Source: DAIDJM01 sp964250215
GTDB taxonomy: Bacteria > Pseudomonadota > Alphaproteobacteria > Acetobacterales > Acetobacteraceae
NCBI GenBank assembly: GCA_964250215.1
Contig: CAXUEX010000004.1
Span: 1-49,450, forward strand
Length of the DNA: 49,450 bases
Direction: 5' to 3'
Under the pieces are notes generated by a model. That model had not been told where the DNA came from and ran no database searches. It saw only the letters and a program-made list of their open reading frames with translations. Position numbers and translations under genes: made by a program. Shown here piece after piece: positions 26,978 through 33,892 of this stretch (its first letter is position 1; the number at the start of each line of letters is the position of its first letter).

Positions 26978-27217
26978 ATGAGCGATATCGCCGACAAGGT
27001 GAAGAAGATTGTGGTGGAGCATCTCGGCGTGGAGGAGAGCAAGGTAACGCCGGAAGCTTCGTTCATCGATGATCTGGGCGCCGATAGCCTGGATACGGTG
27101 GAGCTGGTGATGGCGTTTGAGGAAGCGTTCGGCGTGGAGATTCCTGAAGATGCCGCCGAGAAGATCAGCACGGTGAAGGACGCGATCGACTACATCGAAA
27201 AGCAGAAGGCCGCCTGA
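26978..27217 (+). CDS. acpP: Acyl carrier protein
   Basis: A 79-aa acidic four-helix carrier. The phosphopantetheine serine is S37 in DDLGADSLDTVELVM. ATG 26978 has AGGA a few bases upstream and gives the normal length; an upstream in-frame ATG would add eight residues not found in the family. The 160-bp gap after fabG suggests its own promoter, as is common for the very highly expressed acpP. Confidence 0.97.
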   Translation: MSDIADKVKKIVVEHLGVEESKVTPEASFIDDLGADSLDTVELVMAFEEAFGVEIPEDAAEKISTVKDAIDYIEKQKAA

Positions 27218-27240
27218 AGGCGAACGCCGGACCCGCTCGG

Positions 27241-28512
27241 ATGCTCGGAGGGGATCGCCGGGTGGTGGTGACTGGCATGGGCATTGCGAGCCCGCTGGGC
27301 GTGGGTGTGCCATATGTTTGGCCACGACTGGTGGCGGGCTTGTCTGGCATCGCTGCGATCCAGTCTTTCGACGTGGCAGAACTGCCGGCGAAGATTGCTG
27401 GTCAGGTGCCGGCTGGCACGCGGGCAGAGGGCGGTCTTTCGCTTGGCGAATGGATCCCGCCGAAGGACCAGCGGAAGATGGACCGGTTCATCCATTTGGC
27501 GCTGGTGGCGGCGACCGAGGCGGTGGAGGATTCCGGCTGGATGCCGGAAGACGAACCGGATCGCGAGGCGACCGGAGTTATGATCGGCTCCGGCATCGGC
27601 GGCCTGCAGACGATCTATGAGGCAAGTGTGCAGGTGCATGAGGGCAAGGTGAAACGGCTTTCGCCGTTTTTCATTCCCTCGGCCCTGATCAACTTGGCGT
27701 CGGGCCATTTGTCGATCAAGTACGGGTTCAAGGGACCGAATCATTCAGCGGTGACGGCTTGCGCGACCGGGGTGCACGCGATCGGGGACGCGGCAAGGCT
27801 GATCCTGCTGGGCGATGCCGAGGTGATGGTGGCGGGCGGTGCCGAAGCCCCGGTGTGTACTTTGGGGATCGGCGGCTTCTGTGCGAGCCGTGCGCTTTCC
27901 ACGGCATTTAACGACACGCCAGCGCAGGCTTCTCGGCCTTGGGACAGGGATCGTGACGGCTTCGTGATGGGCGAGGGGGCCGGCGTGGTGGTGCTCGAAG
28001 AACTGGAGCATGCGCGGGCGCGGGACGCGAAAATCTATGGCGAGGTGGTGGGCTACGGACTGTCGGGCGATGCACACCACATCACGGCGCCGGCTGAGGG
28101 GCATGAGGGGGCGTTTCGCGCGATGCGGGCGGCATTTCGCAGCGGAGATCTGGATCCGGCGGATGTGCAGTATGTGAATGCGCACGGCACATCGACGCCG
28201 CTGGGCGATGATCTGGAGCTGGAGGCCGTGGAGCGGTTCTTCGGCGATGTGGCTTCGAAGCTTGCGATGTCTTCAACGAAGTCCGCGACTGGGCATCTGC
28301 TTGGGGCGGCTGGCGCGGTGGAAGCGATTTTCTCGCTTTTGGCTATACGCGACAACGTGGCGCCGCCAACGCTCAACCTGGATGCGCCGAGCCGGGAGAC
28401 AGCGATTGATCGCGTGGCACGCGAATCTCAGGCCCGGCGGATCGATTGCGCGCTTTCCAACAGCTTCGGGTTCGGCGGCACGAATGCGAGCGTGATTTTC
28501 CGTCGGGTTTGA
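27241..28512 (+). CDS. fabF: 3-oxoacyl-ACP synthase II
   Basis: A 423-aa condensing enzyme for chain elongation. Catalytic triad C174 (TACATG), H315 (NAHGTSTPLGD) and H352 (KSATGHLLGAAG) is complete; NSFGFGGTNAS near the end is the family signature. It begins 23 bp after acpP and ends 41 bp before mltG. Confidence 0.97.
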   Translation: MLGGDRRVVVTGMGIASPLGVGVPYVWPRLVAGLSGIAAIQSFDVAELPAKIAGQVPAGTRAEGGLSLGEWIPPKDQRKMDRFIHLALVAATEAVEDSGWMPEDEPDREATGVMIGSGIGGLQTIYEASVQVHEGKVKRLSPFFIPSALINLASGHLSIKYGFKGPNHSAVTACATGVHAIGDAARLILLGDAEVMVAGGAEAPVCTLGIGGFCASRALSTAFNDTPAQASRPWDRDRDGFVMGEGAGVVVLEELEHARARDAKIYGEVVGYGLSGDAHHITAPAEGHEGAFRAMRAAFRSGDLDPADVQYVNAHGTSTPLGDDLELEAVERFFGDVASKLAMSSTKSATGHLLGAAGAVEAIFSLLAIRDNVAPPTLNLDAPSRETAIDRVARESQARRIDCALSNSFGFGGTNASVIFRRV

Positions 28513-28519
28513 GTTGAAC

Positions 28520-28543
28520 GGCGGCTCGGCGGCTCGGCGGTTC
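28520..28543. repeat. Three 8-bp tandem repeats between fabF and mltG
   Basis: GGCGGCTC occurs twice, followed by GGCGGTTC. This short direct array fills most of the 41-bp fabF-mltG spacer; no strong ribosome site for mltG is visible there. Confidence 0.6.
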
Positions 28544-28553
28544 GATTTCTGAC

Positions 28554-29498
28554 ATGCGCGGCCTGTGGGTGGTCCTGACCGGAGTGGTTGCGGCGGCGGC
28601 GGGAATCGCGGTTGCACGAGATGCGTATTTCGCTCCGGGACCGCTTGCCGTGGCTTCGGCCGTGGTGGTGCCGCGCGGCAATGTGCGGGGGGTTGCGGGA
28701 GTTTTGGCGGCGGAGGGGGTAATCCGTCACGAACGGGTTTTCGAGCTTGCGGCGATACTGACTTCCTATGAAGGCCCATTGCATGCGGCGGAGCTGGCGT
28801 TTCCGGCGCATGCGAGCCTTGCCGTTGTGTTGCACGAGCTGCGCTCCGGCAGCCCGGTTCTGCACCGGCTGACGCTACCGGAAGGTTTGACCTCGGCGCA
28901 GGTTGCACATGCGCTGGCCGACGCGGCTTGGCTTACGGGACCGGTGCGCGTGCCGGCGGAAGGCAGCGTGCTGCCGCAAACCTATGCGTTCGAGCGTGGA
29001 ACGTCTCGGGACAAGGCGATTTCTCGTGCCGCAGCGGCGATGCGCGCGATGCTGAGTGGGGCCTGGCTAAGCCGCGCGCCGGGGCTGAGATTGCGCAATG
29101 CGCGCGAGGCCCTGGTCCTGGCGAGCTTGATCGAGCGCGAAACGGGGATCGCGAGCGAGCGGCCGATCGTGGCGAGGGTGTTCCTCAACCGGCTGCAGAG
29201 CGGCATGAAACTGCAATCGGACCCGACCGCGGGTTACGGGGCGAGCGGCGGGATGAGCCTGGAACGGGCGCTCGACCGGGCCGACCTGGCGCGGAAGGAT
29301 GCCTATAACACCTATGTCGTTGCCGGGCTGCCGGCGGCGCCGATCTGCAATCCGGGACGGGCGGCGATTGAGGCGGCACTGCATCCGGCGCAAACGGCTG
29401 CACTTTATTTTGTGGCTGACGGCAAAGGCGGCCACGTGTTCGCGGACACGCTTGCGGCGCACCTTCGAAATGTGGAGGCGCTTCGCGCCCGGAGATGA
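28554..29498 (+). CDS. mltG: Endolytic murein transglycosylase
   Basis: A 314-aa inner-membrane lytic transglycosylase that cuts nascent glycan strands and sets their length. One N-terminal membrane helix (LWVVLTGVVAAAAGIAV), a LysM-like region with LPEGLTSAQVAHALA, and the YceG catalytic domain: E194 in ASLIERETGIASER, then RVFLNRLQSGMKLQSDPT, DAYNTYVVAGLPAAPICNPG and ALYFVADGKGGHVFADTLAAH. It ends the fab run and is followed by a strong hairpin. Confidence 0.95.
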   Translation: MRGLWVVLTGVVAAAAGIAVARDAYFAPGPLAVASAVVVPRGNVRGVAGVLAAEGVIRHERVFELAAILTSYEGPLHAAELAFPAHASLAVVLHELRSGSPVLHRLTLPEGLTSAQVAHALADAAWLTGPVRVPAEGSVLPQTYAFERGTSRDKAISRAAAAMRAMLSGAWLSRAPGLRLRNAREALVLASLIERETGIASERPIVARVFLNRLQSGMKLQSDPTAGYGASGGMSLERALDRADLARKDAYNTYVVAGLPAAPICNPGRAAIEAALHPAQTAALYFVADGKGGHVFADTLAAHLRNVEALRARR

Positions 29499-29518
29499 GC
29501 AGAGGCCGGAAAAGAGAA

Positions 29519-29549
29519 GGGCCAGCACAGTGGCTGGCCCTTTTTCTTG
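29519..29549. terminator. Bidirectional intrinsic terminator
   Basis: GGGCCAGC (29519-29526) and GCTGGCCC (29533-29540) form an 8-bp GC stem with a 6-base loop followed by TTTTTCTT on the plus strand. On the minus strand the stem is followed by TTCTCTTTTCC. It separates the convergent mltG and RTX-like genes. Confidence 0.9.
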
Positions 29550-29570
29550 TTGCTGACGCGCTTGCCGGCC

Positions 29571-30911
29571 TTACTTGATATGACCGCTCAGCGAGCTGAT
29601 GCCGACGAAGGTGACTGTGGTGTCGTTGAGCTGCAGAACGAGGTTGCCGTTCACTTCCTTCTCGTTTTCGAGCGCCTGCTGCAAAGTGGCCTGATCGTAG
29701 TTGAAGTGCACGAAGTTGTTCGCGGACGTTCCGAAATCGTTGATCGTGATGTTGTTCATTCCGTTGTTGTCGGCGATCACGAACATATTGGCGCCGGCGC
29801 CGCTGTTCACGGTCTCGCTGCCGGTGCCGGAGACGAAGGTATCGTTGCCCTGGCCGCCTGTGATCAGCGCGCTGGCGCTGCTGTCTGTGGTGTTTGCCCA
29901 GAAGATCTGGTTGCCGGCGCTGGCGCCGCCCAACAGGGATTCGTTGCCGCTGCCGGCGACGATGATGTTTCCGGCCGTATCGGCGGCGGAGGTGTAGATA
30001 TTAATGTCGGAGCCGCTGTTGCCGAACACGATATTCTCGCCCGTGCCAGCCACAACAACTCCGTTCACGCCCGTGCCGGCGATGAACACGAGTTGGCCAC
30101 TGCCACCGAACACGGCATTGCCGCTGGTGTTGTCATAGACCGTGCTGTTCGAGGCATTGGCGACGAAAAGGTCTGCGGTATTGGTGGCTGCCGTGAGCCC
30201 CGCGCTGCCGAACACGACGCCGATCTGGGTGCCTGCCGTGTTGCTGCCGAAGATTTGGTTGCCGATGCCGTTACTGACAACATAATCATTCACGCCGTTC
30301 GCCACCACAACGCCGTGGCCGGTGGTGTCGTTCAAGTATACGATGTCGTTCGCAGAAGAGCTTCCCGTGGTGGTGTCATCCAGGAAAATGAGGGCGTTTC
30401 CGCTGCCGCCAAACACGGACGCGTCGCCACTGCCGGTGATGATGGTATCCTTGCCCGGGCCAGCCACGATGGTGTCGACCACTTGCGAGCTGACGGTGTC
30501 GCTGCCGACATAGAGGTTGTTGCCGGACGTGAAGATGATCGAGTTCGTGCCACCCTTGTCCACGTAAGTGGCGGCCGAGTTGATGCCGGCGACAAGGACC
30601 GTATCCCCTAAACCCGAGCCGGTGATGGTATTAGGGCCGCTCCAATTATCGAGCAGGTAGCCCGACCCCGGCATTGTGGCGGTGACTGGCCCCGCTTTGT
30701 TGGATTGCAGCAGGAGATATTCGGTGATGCCAAGGGACTGGCCAGGCAATTGGTGCATGGCGCCTGGCTGAGTAGCGATGTCGGTATAGTTTTGGGCGCT
30801 GGCAACGGCGGCGGCGAAGGACCTCGCGAAATCCAGCGTCTGCTGGCCCGAGACCGAGAATACGAGCGAGGAGTGGGTGCCCGTAGCAACCGATACGTAG
30901 CCTGATACCAT
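29571..30911 (-). CDS. RTX-like secreted beta-roll protein (type I secretion target)
   Basis: A 446-aa Gly/Asn/Thr/Ser-rich acidic protein with almost no Lys/Arg/Cys. The first ~90 residues are non-repetitive; the middle and end carry degenerate calcium-binding nonapeptide repeats, e.g. AGPGKDTIITGSGDAS, FGGSGNALIF, VAGTGENIVFGNSGSDI and GGQGNDTFVSGTGSETV. The end (NLVLQLNDTTVTFVGISSLSG) is the usual C-terminal type I secretion target. There is no N-terminal signal peptide. ATG 30911 has GGGGT upstream; a GTG at 30920 is possible. No T1SS transporter genes are nearby. Likely an adhesin or surface protein. It interrupts the usual mltG-yicC-gmk order. Confidence 0.78.
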   Translation of the reverse strand: MVSGYVSVATGTHSSLVFSVSGQQTLDFARSFAAAVASAQNYTDIATQPGAMHQLPGQSLGITEYLLLQSNKAGPVTATMPGSGYLLDNWSGPNTITGSGLGDTVLVAGINSAATYVDKGGTNSIIFTSGNNLYVGSDTVSSQVVDTIVAGPGKDTIITGSGDASVFGGSGNALIFLDDTTTGSSSANDIVYLNDTTGHGVVVANGVNDYVVSNGIGNQIFGSNTAGTQIGVVFGSAGLTAATNTADLFVANASNSTVYDNTSGNAVFGGSGQLVFIAGTGVNGVVVAGTGENIVFGNSGSDINIYTSAADTAGNIIVAGSGNESLLGGASAGNQIFWANTTDSSASALITGGQGNDTFVSGTGSETVNSGAGANMFVIADNNGMNNITINDFGTSANNFVHFNYDQATLQQALENEKEVNGNLVLQLNDTTVTFVGISSLSGHIK

Positions 30912-31282
30912 TGGAATCACCCCAAAATCAAAAAATCAAGAACACGCTGCGCCGCATCAATCCTTTGCGGCCCGGGGAGGTCATATCAAAGATGGACCCC
31001 TGGAACAACAACGAATTGCTCGCGACGCGAATTTTTCTAGCATGGACCGGCTTAAAGCACGGTTATCGCGGTCGAGGCATTTTTCGACTTGGAACTATAC
31101 CAGTTTAGTAGGAGTAGTCACTACAACAGTCGGCGGCTTAAATGCGGGTATGAACGCAAGGAAATTTGGTGCGCCGCAACGAACTCGCGCCCTGGTTGAC
31201 AATGGCATTCATCAGGTAACGGGTTGACGCCGTCCCGTGCCGTGTGTCGAACGGGTGGGTACCACACAAATGACGAGTTGCG
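30912..31282. other. 371-bp intergenic region between RTX-like gene and gmk
   Basis: This divergent spacer is AT-richer than its flanks near the RTX-like start. I see no convincing gene in it. It must hold the RTX-like promoter and the gmk promoter; a TTGACA at 31196-31201 is a fair gmk -35 candidate. Confidence 0.6.
31196..31224 (+). promoter_or_regulatory. Candidate gmk promoter
   Basis: TTGACA at 31196-31201 matches the -35 consensus exactly. The -10 part is weak (TAACGG at 31217 with a 15-bp spacer, or AACGGG). It lies ~60 bp before the gmk ATG. Confidence 0.35.
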
Positions 31283-31942
31283 ATGCCAGAATCCACTCGG
31301 GGCAGAGGCCAAATCGCAGAAAATGCCGCTCCCAGGCGTGGAATATGCCTGGTTATCTCGGCACCTTCGGGTGTGGGCAAGAGCACAGTAACCCGCGCGC
31401 TTCTGGAGGCCGAGCCGGGACTGAGCCTGTCGGTGAGCGTGACCACCCGGAGGCCCCGACCAGGCGAGCGGGAGGGCGTGGACTACTATTATAGAACGGC
31501 GGCTGAATTCGAACGCCTTGTATTGGACGGCGCTTTGCTGGAATGGGCTGAGGTTTATGGCCGGAAGTATGGCACCCCGCGAGCTTCCGTGGAGGCGGCG
31601 CTCGGTGCCGGGCGCGATACGGTGTTCGACATCGATTGGCAGGGTGCGCGTGCGCTTCGCACGGCCTTGCCTGGCGATGTGGTGAGCGTGTTCCTGCTGC
31701 CGCCCTCTGCGACGGCGCTGCGCGAGCGGTTGGTGCGGCGAGCCGGCGATGCGCCGGCGGAGATCGAGCGGCGGTTGCAGGCGGCGGCGGCCGAGCTTTC
31801 GCGCTGGCGAGAGTTCGACCATCTGCTGGTGAACGACGCGCTGGACCGGTGCGTAGGCGAGGTGCGGTCGATTTTGTCGGCGGCCCGGACGGCTGCGGCG
31901 CGACAGATCGGACTTGCGGAGTTTGCCGATGGGCTGATGTAG
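31283..31942 (+). CDS. gmk: Guanylate kinase
   Basis: A 219-aa kinase converting GMP to GDP. The P-loop is SAPSGVGKST (~26-35), the GMP-binding segment is SVSVTTRRPRPGEREGVDYYY, and EWAEVYGRKYGTPRASVE and DIDWQGARAL follow in order. The ATG at 31283 gives a ~20-residue extension before the fold, normal for alphaproteobacteria. Its stop is 8 bp from the stop of the convergent phage repressor, so it marks the left edge of the phage element. Confidence 0.96.
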   Translation: MPESTRGRGQIAENAAPRRGICLVISAPSGVGKSTVTRALLEAEPGLSLSVSVTTRRPRPGEREGVDYYYRTAAEFERLVLDGALLEWAEVYGRKYGTPRASVEAALGAGRDTVFDIDWQGARALRTALPGDVVSVFLLPPSATALRERLVRRAGDAPAEIERRLQAAAAELSRWREFDHLLVNDALDRCVGEVRSILSAARTAAARQIGLAEFADGLM

Positions 31943-31950
31943 CGCTCCGC

Positions 31951-32313
31951 TTATCGCCGTAAGACTGGCTTTCCACGCGGCTTCTCGCGTGGGCCAGCAA
32001 GCTTGCGGGCCGTGCGCAGCAGAAAGGCGCGGTCGGCGCCTGAGCAATCGCGATACAGCCGAAGCATGGCGAGTTCGTCACCGGTGAGTTCGGCGCCGGG
32101 CCGTTCGCCGTGCAGCAAGGTTTCTACGGTGGTGCCGAGGGCATCGGCGATGCGCGTGATGTTGTCGCGCAGTTGCCCGGCGCGGTCGGTTTCCCACTGC
32201 GCGACGGCGCTGCGGCTGACGTCACAGGCCTCGGCCAGCATCTGCTGCGTCATTTCCAGCGCAAGACGGCGGTTGCGGATGCGGTTGCCGACCGATTCGG
32301 GATCAGGGGTCAT
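31951..32313 (-). CDS. XRE-family (Cro/C1-type) repressor of the phage element
   Basis: A 120-aa DNA-binding protein. Residues ~7-70 form an HTH_3 domain: IRNRRLALEMTQQMLAEACD, VSRSAVAQWETDRAGQ, then ITRIADALGTTVETLLHGE. The C-terminal part (LTGDELAMLRLYRDCSGADRAFLLRTARKL) is helical and lacks the Ser-Lys protease of LexA/C1 repressors, so it would not self-cleave on SOS induction. The start at 32313 faces the rightward genes across a ~100-bp spacer that carries an inverted repeat well suited as its operator. Confidence 0.88.
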   Translation of the reverse strand: MTPDPESVGNRIRNRRLALEMTQQMLAEACDVSRSAVAQWETDRAGQLRDNITRIADALGTTVETLLHGERPGAELTGDELAMLRLYRDCSGADRAFLLRTARKLAGPREKPRGKPVLRR

Positions 32314-32347
32314 GCCGCACCCTGCCGCAGCCGCGCGGCCGGATACA

Positions 32348-32385
32348 GTTAGAAATGTTGACACAAAGCTGTTAGTATGACTAAC
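32348..32385. promoter_or_regulatory. Paired operator-like repeats with a -35 box
   Basis: GTTAGTATGACTAAC (32371-32385) is a perfect inverted repeat with 6-bp arms. A second, imperfect site GTTAGAAATGTTGAC (32348-32362) has the same length; the centres are 23 bp apart, about two helical turns. TTGACA at 32358-32363 fits a rightward -35 box. Both sites lie between the divergent repressor and HTH genes. Confidence 0.65.
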
Positions 32386-32412
32386 TTGCGCTCGAAGCTG
32401 ATGGAGGTGGCC

Positions 32413-32700
32413 ATGGGCGTGCGTGTTCGATGGACCGACGATCAGGATGCGCGGATCCGGCACTTGCGTGGCGCGGGCATGACCTGGACGGCGATCGCGG
32501 AGGCCATGCAACTGGGGCGAAACACGGTTTTGGAGCGCGGCCGTCGGCTTGGCGCGCGCCGCAAGCTGCCACGGCTGCGGCCCATGCTCGAGGATCCGGA
32601 GCGGCCGCCACGCTGTCCCGGACATCCAGAATGCTGGGAATTGCTGACGCAAGGCACCGTTCTGGAGGGCTGCGCCTACCCGTATCCGGTTTTTCTTTAG
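32413..32700 (+). CDS. GcrA/Myb-like helix-turn-helix protein
   Basis: A 95-aa protein. The N-terminal half is a tri-helical DNA-binding domain of the GcrA/Myb type: VRWTDDQDARIRHLRGAGM, TWTAIAEAMQLGRNTVLERG, RRLGARR. The C-terminal part is RPPRCPGHPECWELL followed by GTVLEGCAYPYPVF. ATG 32413 was chosen over 32377 because GGAGG lies 5 bases upstream and because the operators then lie fully outside the gene. GcrA in Caulobacter works with RNA polymerase at methylated promoters; here the protein is probably an early activator of the phage genes. Its TAG stop forms part of the ribosome site of the next gene. Confidence 0.7.
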   Translation: MGVRVRWTDDQDARIRHLRGAGMTWTAIAEAMQLGRNTVLERGRRLGARRKLPRLRPMLEDPERPPRCPGHPECWELLTQGTVLEGCAYPYPVFL

Positions 32701-32711
32701 GAGAACAAAAC

Positions 32712-33191
32712 ATGAATATTAACGAGCAAGCAAGCTATCTGATGTCGGCTGGGCGGCGTTCGGGCGAGGCTGAAGGGTTGGACGCCGCCGCTGTGACGTA
32801 TCGGCTGGAGGAGGCCGGCTCGACGCTGCTTTCGCTGCCGGGAACCGGCTATTCGCCGCGGTTGCGGCTGAGCCAGCTCGATATCGTGCAGGCAGCCGAG
32901 GCGGCGTATCCGAAAGGCGGCGCAAAGTTGCGGCCGGCGATTCCGGATGCGGCGCGGATTTCGCGCATGGACGAGGCACTGGGCTGGATTCCGCTAATTC
33001 CGCGCGACCGCTACGTGCTGCGTCGCATCTTGGGCGCCCGCAGTCTGGTGAGCCCCGTGACGGAACGGCACCTTTATTCCTGGCGCCGCCTGGGCGGCTT
33101 GCTGGGCGCCGACCACAAGGCGGTGCAGCGCTGGCATGCAACGGGCATCGATATGATCGTGGCGGCGCTGCATGCATTGCGGCGGCGATGA
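32712..33191 (+). CDS. DUF6362-like helix-turn-helix protein (regulator or small-terminase candidate)
   Basis: A 159-aa protein with the pattern of a DUF6362 family member: VTYRLEEAGSTLLSLPGTG, then ISRMDEALGWIPLIPRDRYV, an HTH-like end RHLYSWRRLGGLLGADHKAV and QRWHATGIDMIVAAL. Proteins of this group stand before terminase genes in alphaproteobacterial prophages. No other small terminase subunit is visible, so it may do that job; alternatively it is a late regulator. TAGGAGA precedes ATG 32712. Confidence 0.55.
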   Translation: MNINEQASYLMSAGRRSGEAEGLDAAAVTYRLEEAGSTLLSLPGTGYSPRLRLSQLDIVQAAEAAYPKGGAKLRPAIPDAARISRMDEALGWIPLIPRDRYVLRRILGARSLVSPVTERHLYSWRRLGGLLGADHKAVQRWHATGIDMIVAALHALRRR

Positions 33192-33220
33192 ACGGCTTGC
33201 GCCTGGCCGGATTGGCGGGC

Positions 33221-33697
33221 TCAGGATTTGCTGAGCCGCACGGCGTATCGGCAGCGCGGCGTGCGGTATTCGCCGACGACTGTCTCGCCGGTGAGCCGCG
33301 CTTGTAACTGAAGCTGGTACGACGCCTTGTCGATGCCGGATTGCTTCAGCGAGGCGGCGAGGGAGCCGTCGGATGCCACGGTTCCAGCGAGCACGAGCAC
33401 CCCGGAACTGGGCGCAAACTGCACCGCGCGGTGCCGCAGGGTGAGCGTGCCGCGGGTTGCCGGATCGCAGGTTCCGGCGAGCGGCGTGACCGGGCCGGCA
33501 AAAACGATATCCTGCTGCTCCAGGGCGCAAGCCTGTAGGGCGAGCGGTGCGGCCAGAATTGCCCAAAGAGGTCTGGGCCGTCGATACGCCGTTCTGCGAC
33601 TGCACGGCGCACAAAGGGAGGCCCCAAAGGTTTTTTTTCTCTCCACGCGATTTTCCTCTTGCCCGACCGCCCCAGTTTTAGGTATAAGTTCCGGCAT
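33221..33697 (-). CDS. Putative lipoprotein encoded against the phage operon
   Basis: The 158-aa frame has a hydrophobic stretch with a lipobox cysteine (LWAILAAPLALQACALEQQD) and a mature ~100-residue beta-rich domain: VTPLAGTCDPATRGTLTLRH, VLVLAGTVASDGSLAASLKQ, RLTGETVVGEYRTPRCRYAV. Two cysteines could pair. The start is uncertain: from ATG 33697 or GTG 33646 an unusually long basic segment precedes the signal helix, and the frame passes through an A8 run (33631-33638). It is the only minus-strand gene between repressor and terminase, which fits a cargo or lysogenic-conversion gene. Family not recognised. Confidence 0.55.
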   Translation of the reverse strand: MPELIPKTGAVGQEENRVERKKTFGASLCAPCSRRTAYRRPRPLWAILAAPLALQACALEQQDIVFAGPVTPLAGTCDPATRGTLTLRHRAVQFAPSSGVLVLAGTVASDGSLAASLKQSGIDKASYQLQLQARLTGETVVGEYRTPRCRYAVRLSKS

Positions 33698-33788
33698 GAT
33701 GCGGGTTTGCGTCTGTAGCGCCGGCCTGGAGCGCGATGTTACGCTGTCTTCGGCAGAAGCCTCGTGGCCGCTCACCGCATAAGACGGC

Positions 33789-33822
33789 GCGGCGCGCCCG
33801 AGACGCAATAGCGGCGCGCCGC
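33789..33822. promoter_or_regulatory. GC-rich dyad with two GGCGCGCC palindromes before terL
   Basis: GCGGCGCGCC (33789-33798) and GGCGCGCCGC (33813-33822) are exact reverse complements around a 14-base spacer. Each arm holds the palindrome GGCGCGCC, the copies being 22 bp apart. The site lies ~70 bp before the terminase start, in a 195-bp spacer without a gene. It may be a packaging site, an operator or an RNA hairpin. Confidence 0.5.
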
Positions 33823-33892
33823 CATTCGTATCGGTGAACCGCGGTGCAGACCTCAGGGCGCGGTTTGCCAACGGTGACAGACGGGCGGCGGG

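Noticed and set aside
29547..30611. 354-codon plus-strand open frame opposite the RTX-like gene
   Set aside because: Its regular Val/Asp/Gly pattern mirrors the glycine-rich repeats of the minus-strand protein, which has the secretion-type C-terminus and ribosome site.
31943..31950. Possible prophage attachment site or Mu-type end at the gmk/repressor junction
   Set aside because: Only 8 bp separate the two stops; no recognisable repeat or transposase is in the window, and the right end is not available for comparison.
31121..32047. Long minus-strand frame opposite gmk
   Set aside because: Antisense shadow; gmk has all kinase motifs on the plus strand.
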